A stretch of DNA of 30,504 nucleotides, taken from contig DIFU01000056.1 in NCBI GenBank assembly GCA_002419285.1, positions 1 through 30,504 on the forward strand. Direction: 5' to 3'. Origin of the DNA: Prolixibacteraceae bacterium UBA5740 (GTDB lineage Bacteria > Bacteroidota > Bacteroidia > Bacteroidales > Prolixibacteraceae). Positions 9,301-17,361 of the stretch are shown piece by piece (the stretch's first letter is position 1; each line of letters opens with the position of its first letter). Both the position numbers and the translations under genes were made by a program. The notes below the pieces were generated by a model. That model ran no database searches and had not been told where the DNA came from. It saw only the letters and a program-made list of their open reading frames with translations.

Positions 9301-12300
9301 TTCCACTGAACGGGGACCTGTATTGATCTGTCCCTTTTTGTTCCGGATCCCGACCATCACTACCTGGACATTCCCCAGATTAGGACTACCCTTCACTTTG
9401 ACCCGGTTCTTGCCGTTATTCCAACCCTCATGAGGTTTTTCGTAAATATCCTGAATCCGGAGTGAAGAATTGGCCGCCCTTATTGCCGCATCCCTGTCGG
9501 TCTTTACCTGGGTAAAGAGTTCCAGAGGAACATCAATGCGGTTTTCATCGGGCCACACCTCCAGCCGGTCAGCGAGAATCTCACCATTGTACCTGCCAGG
9601 AAGAGTTAGTTTTAAGGGTACTTCGTATTCGTAATAGTTATAGTTATAGTCGGTTCCCATACGAATGAAGAAAACCATTTCGTCATCCTTGAGGGCAGTC
9701 CCTTCCATTTGTTCGGCATGAACTTCCAGTTTCAGTTGTTTATAACGCCTGAAGTCCATGTAAATACTTTTGTAAGCAGCCCTTGCATCGCCTTGTTCAA
9801 GATCAGTCACCTTCATCACCATCGACTGTTCGTTCAATTGACGCAGCTGAGGATTGGAAGGGTCGATGACCCTATCAATTCCGGGAGGTAAAATATAGTT
9901 TACCGGCGAGCGGCTTCCATTTTCCTCAATGTTTACAGCTGAAATGTCAAAACCAGTATACGGGAACTCAGTTCCATCTTCGGCAAGAGGCCTTGTATAT
10001 CTGCGCCAGTCTGCCCTAACCAGGTCTAGTGTTGCGAATCTCAGGATCACCGGATCCTCGAACTCGGTCAGGAACATTCGCAGGAATCGGATCGACTTGA
10101 AATCACGAATCCCCCCAAATGCATCGTCATACTCCCGAACAGGGATCTTAAACTGAAACCACTTCACTTCACCAATTTCACCGTTTTTGAGCTGTACCCT
10201 ACTGGTCTTAACATCGTTGATGTAATTTTTCCCCAGCTCCATATCCTGTTGGCGGATACTGATCTTGTACTGGTAGTAACGTTCGTATTCGTTCAGGGTA
10301 TTGTCGTTATTGATATCCTCGATATCGGGAATGGTTGAGGCAGAGGTTGGGTACGATTCAGGAGAATCCTCTGTGGTTACCGAGTTTCCTTCCTGGCCAT
10401 TATAACGCTTGTATCGATCCAGTATTCCAAGTTCCTCTTGGTCATAGTCACTGCCACGATAATAATGGTAGTTATCTTTTGAGGGGTCATTTTCGAAACG
10501 TTCATATACTTCGGGAGAAACAATGCCTTTTATCTCTTCCAAATATTCGCCGAAAAAGGCTCTTTCGTCCTCATCCGACATACCATCGAGCCCCACATCC
10601 TGGTATCTGCGGGAGGCTGGACTGTTATCGAAAGCATTAACAAGCGACTGCTGAATGGATACCCTTCCCCACGCCGTGGTATCCACATTGGTCAGTTCAG
10701 CCGTGATCGGAAGTCCGTTCTCGAATGATTTGCGGCCATCACGGAGTATGTCTTCAGAAACGTCACCCAGGTTAAAATAAAGATCCCCGCCCGAAAGAGC
10801 TCCAATAGAGTCATAAACAAAAGGGTCCATCAGCCAGAATTCGATAAACTCGATGTTGGCATTTTCAAAATCACTGGTCTCAATCTTCCGCATGATACCA
10901 CCCCAACGGGTAGCCGGATTAAGGAGCCTTCCTTCGGAATCGATCCCGGCAGAATAAAGTGATCCCCGTGTATCGAAGTTGTATGGTCCCTTCTCGGTCG
11001 GATAGAACGCCAGGTCAAATACAGAAAGGTTGGTAGGTTGACCAACCGGAGATTCCTTGGCCGGGAATATTTCCTTCTCAAAGACCTCCCTGACAAAGTG
11101 GTTTGACTGAAGATCCTTGTCATTTTTTATATGTCCCGGTGTGAGAGAGCTGTTCCTCAGGAAAAGAGGGTCAATTACATACCAGGAAAGAAGTGCACGA
11201 TTGAAACCATATTCGAGCTGGTTTGTCAGGTTTCCTTCAGGGAAGAGAGGCTGCAACTGTGGAGTGCTCGCCATCACCCAGGTCTGTCGTGCCTTCAGGT
11301 CGATCGTGGTTTGTGTTCCCTCAAAATCATCGATATAGGCTGCGCCATTCTTGCCGATTACTTTGGATGTTCCTGGATAAAGTCTGGCAAATTCGGCTTC
11401 GAAATCAATGGTTGAAGGTGCCTTGGTATTGATAAAAGGCAATTTATCGATCATTTTGGTCAGAAACTGGCTTTCTGTCGAAAAGCGTGTATCCACTCCC
11501 ACTATCAGGTTAGAAATCGGATCCTGGCCATAGTCAATTTTTTGGGTAAGGGGCCGTTCCTGCATATAAAGAGCGGTTGCTCCCAGGTTAAACCTATCAG
11601 AAAAGGCATAATTTGCATGGGCCCCAAGGAGGGTTTTGCGTTGCATGGTAAATAGGTCTTCACTCTCAGTGGAAACCTGAATAGGAGTTCCTGCCTCAAG
11701 AAGGGCAGCATTGATAATCCGCACCCGCCCCAGGGTATAGTCAACCGTATAGTCCACATTTTCCATCAGTTCCCTGCCGCCTGCAGTAACCTTGACTGAT
11801 CCGGGCGAAAGGTTAAAGGCATTAAGCATGATATCTGAACTGGATGCCCCCTTGTAACTACCCGTCAGCAAGAACTTATTGTGCTCAGCATCTTGCTCTG
11901 CGATGGTTCGTGTTGAGTCATACAACGACTGGAAAGTATATTTTTCAATCAGCGTGGCATCCCGGAGTGAATCTGCCAAGTGTTTGCCAAAAGGCTCAAG
12001 TACCGGAAAAATAATCCGGCCGTTGGAGGACCTTATCGTGATTCCCTCAATGTAATCGAAAAGCCCGTCGGGATATGGATCTTGCTGCTTATTCAGTTTG
12101 TCAAGATTCATCACCCCAAGCAAAATATTACCCTGGATTCTGCCTTCCGGAATATAATTGATGTATGTCCCGGTTGAATCGTTCATGTACATCACATTCA
12201 GCTGAAAATTATCGACCGACAACTCAAAAGCATTCAGGTTGTAAACGTTTTTCATCATCAGGTCCCAGGTAGGCAGACCGGGAGAGAGATTGGTCCCCTT

Positions 12301-13854
12301 GATAAGTTTCAGGACTAGAGTCTGCGGGGCATCCACACCATCCGTTGAGAATTCACCCACCTGGAATACTTGTCCATTGGCCGTATAATTAAAGGCAACT
12401 GCCAGTATCTCATCATTATTGAGGGCGGTATTCAGCGAAATATAACCGAGCCTTTCATTGATAGTATATTCAGATGGGTTCAGCTTTCTGGCCTGTTCAA
12501 TCTTTTCAAAGTCACGGCCCCCCAAAAACTGGTTACCGAAACCAGCCATCACCGAGGTGACACTCTGGATTTCACGGATTCCGGAATAGGTGGATGTCAA
12601 AGACTGATACATGCCATTGGCCGCGTTGGAGGGATAAATGTTTTGTGGAAAAGGCAATCCTGTGCTCTGCTGGAAATCAGGCACTTCATTGTATATGTGG
12701 GGATTATGCTCCCCCAGGTCCTGTAATGCCAGAATGTTACGCGATTCGGTAAAATTATTGGTTTTGTTGGTCACCCAGATCTCAATTTTATTGATGGTGA
12801 TGCCAGATCTGATAACAGGTAATGAGGAAAGAGCCTGGTTATAATTATCCCTGAAATATTGAGAAAGGAAAAAGTGACGGTTGGCATCATAATCGGCTGC
12901 CGACATCTCAAAATTGGTAACCTGGGCACCGCCTTCCGTTTCAACCACTTTAGTTTCCCCTTTATGTTGCGAAAAAAGGGTAGTCAGCGTTAGTTTTCCG
13001 AACTGCATTTCAGCCTTTACCCCAAAAAGGTTGGACGCCCCGGTAATAAGTGAACCGTTCAAGGGTAACGATACGTTACCGGCCTCGATTCGCTTGATGA
13101 TTTCATCCTCGTCGCCAGTATATTCGAGGTTCATCTTATTCTCGTAATCAAAAGTAGCCTCGGTGTTATAATTCACCCGCATGTTCATTTTGGTTCCGAT
13201 CTGTCCCATTACATTCATCTGTATTTTCTGATCGAAATCAAACGACGGTACCTTTCGGAGCCTTTCTGGAATGGCTGGGTTTTCAGTAGAATTCATTTGA
13301 TAGCCAAAGCTGACCTCAACATAACCTTGTGGCTTGATATTAATGGTATTGCCTCCGAAAATCCGGTTAAATGCTTCGCTCTCAATGGTAAGTCGGGGAA
13401 TGAGTGAACCCTGGTTTTCCATATCGGCGATATTCTTTCTGGAGCGCCAATAATTTTGGATAGACTGCTCGAAATCATAGTCGATATAATCGTCGAGAGT
13501 CATTGCCTGTGGAAGTCTGTAATTCAGATTTCCGATTTTTTCATAAAAAACATATTTGCCTGAAACGGGATCATATACCACCTCCCGTTTAAGATTAGAG
13601 GGATTTCTGAGGAACAGACCAGAACTGTCGAGCTTTGCAGGGTCACTGTATGCCGGTCTGTCTGAAAATGGAAATGGCAGTTGCTGAGTGGTTGTATCTT
13701 GTGGTTCCGGGATTTCGGCCTGATGAACTACCCCAACCTGTGTGTCAGTTTGCGTATGAATCTCCGCACCGCTACCCATTCCCACGCTAAGGGAAAAGAG
13801 AGTAAAGATGACAGAGAGCAGAAGTATATTTTTAGTAAAAGTCCGAAGTCTCAT
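6331..13854 (-). CDS. sprA: SprA/Sov, type 9 secretion system outer-membrane translocon
   Basis: Giant outer-membrane protein that forms the conducting pore of the type 9 secretion system and, in gliding species, is needed for SprB delivery. Known SprA is a 36-stranded barrel capped by partners such as PorV. The 2507-residue length fits the family (about 2300-2500). It begins with a signal peptide (FTKNILLLSVIFTLFSLSVGMG). Recognisable SprA text includes YVEVSFGYQMNSTENPAIP, NMRVNYNTEATFDYENKMN, AYIDDFEGTQTTIDLK, and IWLNELRLTDFDQDGGWA; the C-terminus has repeated amphipathic strands and ends in VGVSFRFTLAQ. The start lies 7 nt after the ruvA stop, so the two are co-transcribed. A Gly/Pro/Gln-rich insert near residues 1930-1950 looks like a flexible loop. 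No frameshift or truncation was seen. Confidence 0.97.
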   Translation of the reverse strand: MRLRTFTKNILLLSVIFTLFSLSVGMGSGAEIHTQTDTQVGVVHQAEIPEPQDTTTQQLPFPFSDRPAYSDPAKLDSSGLFLRNPSNLKREVVYDPVSGKYVFYEKIGNLNYRLPQAMTLDDYIDYDFEQSIQNYWRSRKNIADMENQGSLIPRLTIESEAFNRIFGGNTINIKPQGYVEVSFGYQMNSTENPAIPERLRKVPSFDFDQKIQMNVMGQIGTKMNMRVNYNTEATFDYENKMNLEYTGDEDEIIKRIEAGNVSLPLNGSLITGASNLFGVKAEMQFGKLTLTTLFSQHKGETKVVETEGGAQVTNFEMSAADYDANRHFFLSQYFRDNYNQALSSLPVIRSGITINKIEIWVTNKTNNFTESRNILALQDLGEHNPHIYNEVPDFQQSTGLPFPQNIYPSNAANGMYQSLTSTYSGIREIQSVTSVMAGFGNQFLGGRDFEKIEQARKLNPSEYTINERLGYISLNTALNNDEILAVAFNYTANGQVFQVGEFSTDGVDAPQTLVLKLIKGTNLSPGLPTWDLMMKNVYNLNAFELSVDNFQLNVMYMNDSTGTYINYIPEGRIQGNILLGVMNLDKLNKQQDPYPDGLFDYIEGITIRSSNGRIIFPVLEPFGKHLADSLRDATLIEKYTFQSLYDSTRTIAEQDAEHNKFLLTGSYKGASSSDIMLNAFNLSPGSVKVTAGGRELMENVDYTVDYTLGRVRIINAALLEAGTPIQVSTESEDLFTMQRKTLLGAHANYAFSDRFNLGATALYMQERPLTQKIDYGQDPISNLIVGVDTRFSTESQFLTKMIDKLPFINTKAPSTIDFEAEFARLYPGTSKVIGKNGAAYIDDFEGTQTTIDLKARQTWVMASTPQLQPLFPEGNLTNQLEYGFNRALLSWYVIDPLFLRNSSLTPGHIKNDKDLQSNHFVREVFEKEIFPAKESPVGQPTNLSVFDLAFYPTEKGPYNFDTRGSLYSAGIDSEGRLLNPATRWGGIMRKIETSDFENANIEFIEFWLMDPFVYDSIGALSGGDLYFNLGDVSEDILRDGRKSFENGLPITAELTNVDTTAWGRVSIQQSLVNAFDNSPASRRYQDVGLDGMSDEDERAFFGEYLEEIKGIVSPEVYERFENDPSKDNYHYYRGSDYDQEELGILDRYKRYNGQEGNSVTTEDSPESYPTSASTIPDIEDINNDNTLNEYERYYQYKISIRQQDMELGKNYINDVKTSRVQLKNGEIGEVKWFQFKIPVREYDDAFGGIRDFKSIRFLRMFLTEFEDPVILRFATLDLVRADWRRYTRPLAEDGTEFPYTGFDISAVNIEENGSRSPVNYILPPGIDRVIDPSNPQLRQLNEQSMVMKVTDLEQGDARAAYKSIYMDFRRYKQLKLEVHAEQMEGTALKDDEMVFFIRMGTDYNYNYYEYEVPLKLTLPGRYNGEILADRLEVWPDENRIDVPLELFTQVKTDRDAAIRAANSSLRIQDIYEKPHEGWNNGKNRVKVKGSPNLGNVQVVMVGIRNKKGQINTGPRSVEIWLNELRLTDFDQDGGWAANARVTTRLADLGTVTMAGRKRTSGFGGIEQNVNQRGLEDLTEVDVASSVDLGRFFPKESGVRIPMYYGYSRSNRSPKYDPLNPDIELKESLKSTDDRNIRDSIRSMAQNLVVRKSLNFTNVKVEPVRTEAKKPRLWDPGNFAVTYSFNEIFTRNINTEYNVDRSYRGMLSYNYSSRSELVEPFGKVKFLRKGPLKLIGDFNFYPLPTQISLRTDLFRRYNEVQTRNVTNPGMILPKTFQKDFLWNRNFDLNYDLTRSLKVDFSSRSTSRIDEPEGRINRRDDDYEWKRDSIIANLWDMGRPVLYGHTVNATYNLPFNNIRVLNFLSGSVRYQGSYNWAAGPMTSDTIRLGNNVENSQNLQLTGNINLTSIYNQIPYLKRLDEKFQRTSRLRTTTAMGGRPQAGARPQPQPARNPEFTQRNVRMVQGTPVTINHKLNLKEVTVKASTPQGQEVAGTTRSIDRNSLEFTPQATAGIVNVVVTGKPEKNILKDIFDISMRMLTGVKTLTVSYNISGGSVLPGYLPEPVIFGTGRYVPDQGMFGRDLGGSIAPGFPFLMGWQDRDFARNAGERGWLTTDPLLNMPFLFNRNERFSVRANLEPLPDLRIDINADRSVSKNISEFYSFDQMNGTFSPNSLTERGNFSMSVLSWSTAFFAIGKAEVPQSEAFQNLKDYRLTIARRLAANRPASNGYDPTAINPQTGFPDGYGPTSVEVMVPAFLAAYQGADPDKVSLGMFPSIRFIRPNWRVQYEGMVSRIPKLSNIMKTMNFTHSYRSSYTVGSFLTNLNYMVQDDGFSYIRDIQNNFLPQYEFNSVSINETFSPLLNIDITWINDLTTRSEVKRSRSIALSFANNQITETLSSEYIVGVGYRFTRMDLILKTKNSQRSYSNDLTLRTDLSFRKNKTILRRLVEDTDQITAGQSAVTIKTTADYMLSDRFQLRVYFDKVINEPLTSVSFPTSNTNVGVSFRFTLAQ

Positions 13855-13861
13855 TCAGAAA

Positions 13862-14443
13862 TTATAACCTTTTAAGTGCTTGTTTAATCACAGTTTCCAC
13901 GGCGGCATCCGGCGTTCCGGTAACAATACCCGCGACAGCCTTCTCGGCGTCTTTGCGGGAAAAGCCCAGCATTACCAAAGCTGATAACGCTTCATTCTGT
14001 ATGGTATTGTCTGATGGAATCAAAATTTGTCCGGTTGCAGGCACTTTGGACAGTTTGTCTTTCAAATCGATAATGATTCGTTGTGCAGTTTTCAGTCCGA
14101 TACCTTTAACCGACTTCAGCAGGTTAATATTTTCGGTTGAGATGGCTGAAACAATTTCATCGGGCGATAACGAGGAGAGCATCATCAATGCCGTGGCAGC
14201 ACCAACCCCGTTCACCGACAACAAGTTTCTGAACAGCTCTCTTTCCGACCTGGACGAAAAACCATATAAAAGATGGGCATCCTCCCTGACAATGAGGTGG
14301 GTAAAGACCCTGGCCTGCTTTTTTCCGTTCAGGGAAGAAAAGGTGTTCAGTGATATATGGACTGCGAAACCAACACCGTTTGCCTCAATCACCAACAGTG
14401 CCGGATTGATTTCATCGATCTGTCCCTCAATATATTCGTACAT
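13862..14443 (-). CDS. ruvA: Holliday junction branch migration protein RuvA
   Basis: RuvA tetramers bind Holliday junctions and load the RuvB motor for branch migration in recombination repair. The 193-residue protein has the expected three parts: an N-terminal OB-fold (1-62, beginning MYEYIEGQIDEINP), a tandem helix-hairpin-helix domain with VNGVGAATA (77-85) and SVKGIGLKTAQRI (111-123), and a C-terminal UBA-like domain III (about 149-193, EALSALVMLGFSRKDAEKAV) that contacts RuvB. Length is normal. It lies between pdxA (139 nt upstream) and sprA (7 nt downstream); a ruvA-sprA pairing recurs in the phylum (from memory). ruvB and ruvC are not in the window. A 168-codon open frame on the opposite strand is a shadow of this gene. 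Confidence 0.97.
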   Translation of the reverse strand: MYEYIEGQIDEINPALLVIEANGVGFAVHISLNTFSSLNGKKQARVFTHLIVREDAHLLYGFSSRSERELFRNLLSVNGVGAATALMMLSSLSPDEIVSAISTENINLLKSVKGIGLKTAQRIIIDLKDKLSKVPATGQILIPSDNTIQNEALSALVMLGFSRKDAEKAVAGIVTGTPDAAVETVIKQALKRL

Positions 14444-14582
14444 AAATATTGGTTTTTGAAACCGTTTACATTACAGGAATTGACCGTATACAAGCGCTAT
14501 TTCACATCCGGGGTTTGTTTGATTCGGATCCCGCATTCATTTTTCTCCACCGGGTTTATTCACCATGCCGGCCCTGAATCGG

Positions 14583-15686
14583 TCAGAGCGTATCCTGATC
14601 ATCAGCCTCGATATCAATATTTTCATCCACCTGATTTGGGTTGATGTCATATCTTCTCAAGGGATTAGCCGAAATTTCGCGATGTATTTCACGGTTCTTG
14701 TGGATATCGATGGCCAGGTACAGTGCTTCACGGAAAGAATCAGGACTCGCTTTGTCCTCTCCTGCAATATCAAAGGCAGTACCATGGGCTGGCGATGTGC
14801 GAATCACCGGCAGTCCGGCAGTATAGTTCACGCCCTGATCAAATGAGCTGAATTTAAACGGTATCAGACCCTGATCGTGGTACATGGCCAAAATGGCATC
14901 AAACCTGGAAAAATCACCAGACCCGAAAAATCCATCTGCCGGATAAGGTCCTAGGGCCGTAATTCCTTCATTTCTTGCCTGCTCAAGTGCCGGAATAATG
15001 ATATTCTGTTCCTCGGTCCCAATCAGGCCATTGTCACCGGCGTGTGGATTGAGTGCCAACACGGCAATCCGGGGGTTGGTAACCGAAAAGTCTTCAACGA
15101 GTGATCTGGCTATGATCCTTAGTTTTGACAGGATCTTATCCCTTGTTATACTCTTCGCAACATCGGAAAGCGGGATATGACCTGTTACCACACCAACCTT
15201 CAGGTTATGGCTAACCATAAGCATGACAAAATCACGGCTGTTGAATTGCTGGGCTAGGTATTCGGTATGTCCGGGAAACTTGAATTTCTCACTCTGTATA
15301 TTGTCCTTATTGATGGGGGCTGTAACCAAAACATCAATGAGTCCCGTTTTCAGGTCGTCAACGGCCTTTTCAAGGGCAAGGTATGATGATTCACCGGCAG
15401 CCTCGGTAGACTTTCCCAGTTCGACCCGGATATTCTCATCAATGCAATTGATGATATTGGCCCGGTTGAGTGAAGCCTCCTGGGGTGTCCGTATATGATT
15501 GAAGCTTAAGTTTTCAATGTTCAGGGCCTTTCGGTGATAGGCAGCCACTTTGGGTGAACCGTATATGATTGGAGTGCACATCTCCAGGATACGAGGATCC
15601 AGCAAGGTTTTCATTATCACTTCATAACTAATGCCGTTGATGTCACCGTGCGAAATTCCAACCTTTATCTTTGTATTGTAAACCAT
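14583..15686 (-). CDS. pdxA: 4-hydroxythreonine-4-phosphate dehydrogenase PdxA
   Basis: Oxidises 4-phosphohydroxy-L-threonine in the DXP-dependent pyridoxal 5'-phosphate pathway, which makes 3-amino-2-oxopropyl phosphate for PdxJ. The three divalent-metal histidines are present: His170 (VTGHIPLSD), His215 (LNPHAGD) and His270 (MYHDQGLIPFK), numbered from the ATG chosen here; the substrate loop has GHTEYLA (His140). The open frame extends four codons upstream to a TTG, but the ATG at 15686 gives MVYNTKIKVGISHGD, fits the family N-terminus and leaves room for a promoter 40 nt upstream. Length is 367 residues, with an acidic tail (DENIDIEADDQDTL) beyond the conserved core. It follows the aminopeptidase gene and precedes ruvA-sprA. 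PLP is also the cofactor of the Kbl enzyme encoded nearby, which may be coincidence. Confidence 0.96.
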   Translation of the reverse strand: MVYNTKIKVGISHGDINGISYEVIMKTLLDPRILEMCTPIIYGSPKVAAYHRKALNIENLSFNHIRTPQEASLNRANIINCIDENIRVELGKSTEAAGESSYLALEKAVDDLKTGLIDVLVTAPINKDNIQSEKFKFPGHTEYLAQQFNSRDFVMLMVSHNLKVGVVTGHIPLSDVAKSITRDKILSKLRIIARSLVEDFSVTNPRIAVLALNPHAGDNGLIGTEEQNIIIPALEQARNEGITALGPYPADGFFGSGDFSRFDAILAMYHDQGLIPFKFSSFDQGVNYTAGLPVIRTSPAHGTAFDIAGEDKASPDSFREALYLAIDIHKNREIHREISANPLRRYDINPNQVDENIDIEADDQDTL

Positions 15687-15726
15687 TTTTCCGGCCAATT
15701 AAATTTATACTTTTTCGAGAGTCGGG

Positions 15727-15759
15727 CAAATTTACGTTTTTATTTACAACTTTTTCAAA
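15727..15759 (-). promoter_or_regulatory. Bacteroidota-type promoter for pdxA
   Basis: On the minus strand an exact TAnnTTTG -7 element (TAAATTTG, 15734-15727) lies 21 nt after a TTTG -33 element (15759-15756), close to the reported consensus spacing. It overlaps the last codons of the aminopeptidase gene and leaves a leader of about 35 nt. This suggests pdxA-ruvA-sprA can be expressed independently of the upstream gene. Confidence 0.6.
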
Positions 15760-17168
15760 AAGTTGAACAGCAAGCGGATTCCACTTCCAGTACCTCCCTT
15801 GGGTCTGTAACCCTCCTTGTCAAACAGCCAGGCTGTCCCGGCAATGTCAAGGTGAATCCAGGGATAATCCGTAAAATGCTCGAGGAACTTCCCTGCAATT
15901 ATGGTCTGTCCATCCCGTCCTCCCATGTTCGTCATGTCAGCGATATCCGATTTCAGCGTAGCTCCGTACTCCTCCCAAAGCGGAAGTTCCACAATCCTTT
16001 CATAAACTTCCTCTCCACTGAGCTTTAGCTGATTCAAGTGAACTGCATGGTTTCCCATGGCAATCATTCCATGGCTTCCCGATATTATTGACGCTGCCCC
16101 GGTTAGCGTGGCCAGATCAATCACCAACATGGGATCATACTTTTTGGCAAAACTCAAGGCATCAGCCAAAATCAGACGCCCCTCAGCGTCGGTATTCAGA
16201 ACTTCCACGGTGGTGCCATCGTACATGGTGATCACATCACCCGGAACATAGGCATTCCCATCGGGCCGGTTATCGGTTGCAGGAACCAGACCGACCAGAT
16301 GGACCGGTAATTTTGCCCTGGCAGCTGCATAAACAATGGCTCCAGTGGTAGCAGCACCTGCCATATCACATTTCATGTAGTCCATCGACTTGGGAGTCGG
16401 TTTCAGGCTCAGGCCGCCAGTATCATAAACCACACCTTTTCCAACTATTATCACTGGTTTATCGTTGACCGGATTTTCAGGCTTCCACTCCATAATGGTA
16501 AAGGTAGGGGGATCAATGCTTCCCTTGTTGACGGCTAACAGTCCGCCCATTCGCAATCCGTCAATGTCTTTTTTATGTAAGACTTCGACTGAAAATCCGC
16601 TCTCTTTACCCTTGAGACCGAACTGTTCAGAAAGGGCCAGGGCCGTCAGGGTCGACAAGGGTTCATTCACCAGGTCACGTGCCCAGTAAACGGCATCTGT
16701 AAGGATTTCCAGTTCCTGAAGACGATTTTCATTCAATCCGGGGTGGAAGATCGTTACAGAACGCGGCAGGAAGTCCGATTTCTCCTTTTTGTATTTGTGA
16801 AATGCATAACCTCCAAGAACAAGTCCTTCAATAAAGGAAATCGTATATTCCGGATTTCCTGATCCTGCAATAGCGACAGCCTCTATTCTCTTCTCTATCA
16901 CCAGTTCCATAAACCTGCTGCCTGCTTTCCGGTATTTTTCAAAAACCTGATGTGCCGGTGACTGTAAGTCAGGAAGTGTTACAAACAAATAGTGAGGTAA
17001 CCGTTGAATCACAACGGACTCCTCCTTGTCTGTTCTGCTTTGCCAAAGCCCTGACTCAGAGGGCGTTAGGGTTATAAAAGGAACTTCTTCTGCTGCCGGC
17101 AGAAGGGCAATGGATATATTTTCGGGAAGATGATCGGCGGTTTTCAGTTTTATGTTCATTATTGCCAT
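15744..17168 (-). CDS. M17 family leucyl aminopeptidase
   Basis: Cytosolic two-metal aminopeptidase that releases N-terminal residues from peptides. The family signature NTDAEGRL is at 325-332. Expected metal ligands are Lys244 and Asp249 (VGKGVVYDTGG), Asp268 (MKCDMAG), Asp327 and Glu329, with catalytic Arg331 and a second lysine at 256. Residues 1-150 form the variable N-terminal domain and 160-474 the catalytic domain. Length is 474, normal for the family. No signal peptide is seen. Start ATG at 17168; an alternative ATG three codons in (17159) is possible. It is the first gene of a minus-strand run leading to pdxA 57 nt downstream (counting from the ATG used here), but pdxA has its own predicted promoter. 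A hexameric quaternary state is a family property not visible here. Confidence 0.95.
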   Translation of the reverse strand: MAIMNIKLKTADHLPENISIALLPAAEEVPFITLTPSESGLWQSRTDKEESVVIQRLPHYLFVTLPDLQSPAHQVFEKYRKAGSRFMELVIEKRIEAVAIAGSGNPEYTISFIEGLVLGGYAFHKYKKEKSDFLPRSVTIFHPGLNENRLQELEILTDAVYWARDLVNEPLSTLTALALSEQFGLKGKESGFSVEVLHKKDIDGLRMGGLLAVNKGSIDPPTFTIMEWKPENPVNDKPVIIVGKGVVYDTGGLSLKPTPKSMDYMKCDMAGAATTGAIVYAAARAKLPVHLVGLVPATDNRPDGNAYVPGDVITMYDGTTVEVLNTDAEGRLILADALSFAKKYDPMLVIDLATLTGAASIISGSHGMIAMGNHAVHLNQLKLSGEEVYERIVELPLWEEYGATLKSDIADMTNMGGRDGQTIIAGKFLEHFTDYPWIHLDIAGTAWLFDKEGYRPKGGTGSGIRLLFNFLKKL

Positions 17169-17293
17169 TTGGAATATTTTAAAAGTTTATTCTTAACTAC
17201 ATTCTCATGGGCTAAATTAACACTTTTCCGACCTTTAATGTTGTAAAATACCCACAGGAACTTCTAATGGAAGGAAAGCCGATTAACACCAGC

Positions 17294-17338
17294 AAAAAAA
17301 ACCAGGGTGCCTGATAATGGACATCCCGGCACCCTGGT
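17294..17338 (-). terminator. intrinsic terminator of kbl
   Basis: ACCAGGGTGCC (17301-17311) pairs perfectly with GGCACCCTGGT (17328-17338) over a 16-nt loop. On the minus strand it is followed by an uninterrupted run of seven T residues (17300-17294). It lies 23 nt beyond the kbl stop and separates kbl from the aminopeptidase gene. Confidence 0.92.
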
Positions 17339-17361
17339 CGATAGCTAAACAGTGGTTTTTT

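Noticed and set aside
13953..14459. A 168-codon open frame on the plus strand.
   Set aside because: It is wholly antisense to ruvA, has no recognisable motif and no promoter or ribosome binding site; ruvA is unambiguous.
15687..15698. TTG start for pdxA giving four extra residues.
   Set aside because: The ATG at 15686 matches the family N-terminus and the extra residues are not conserved in type.
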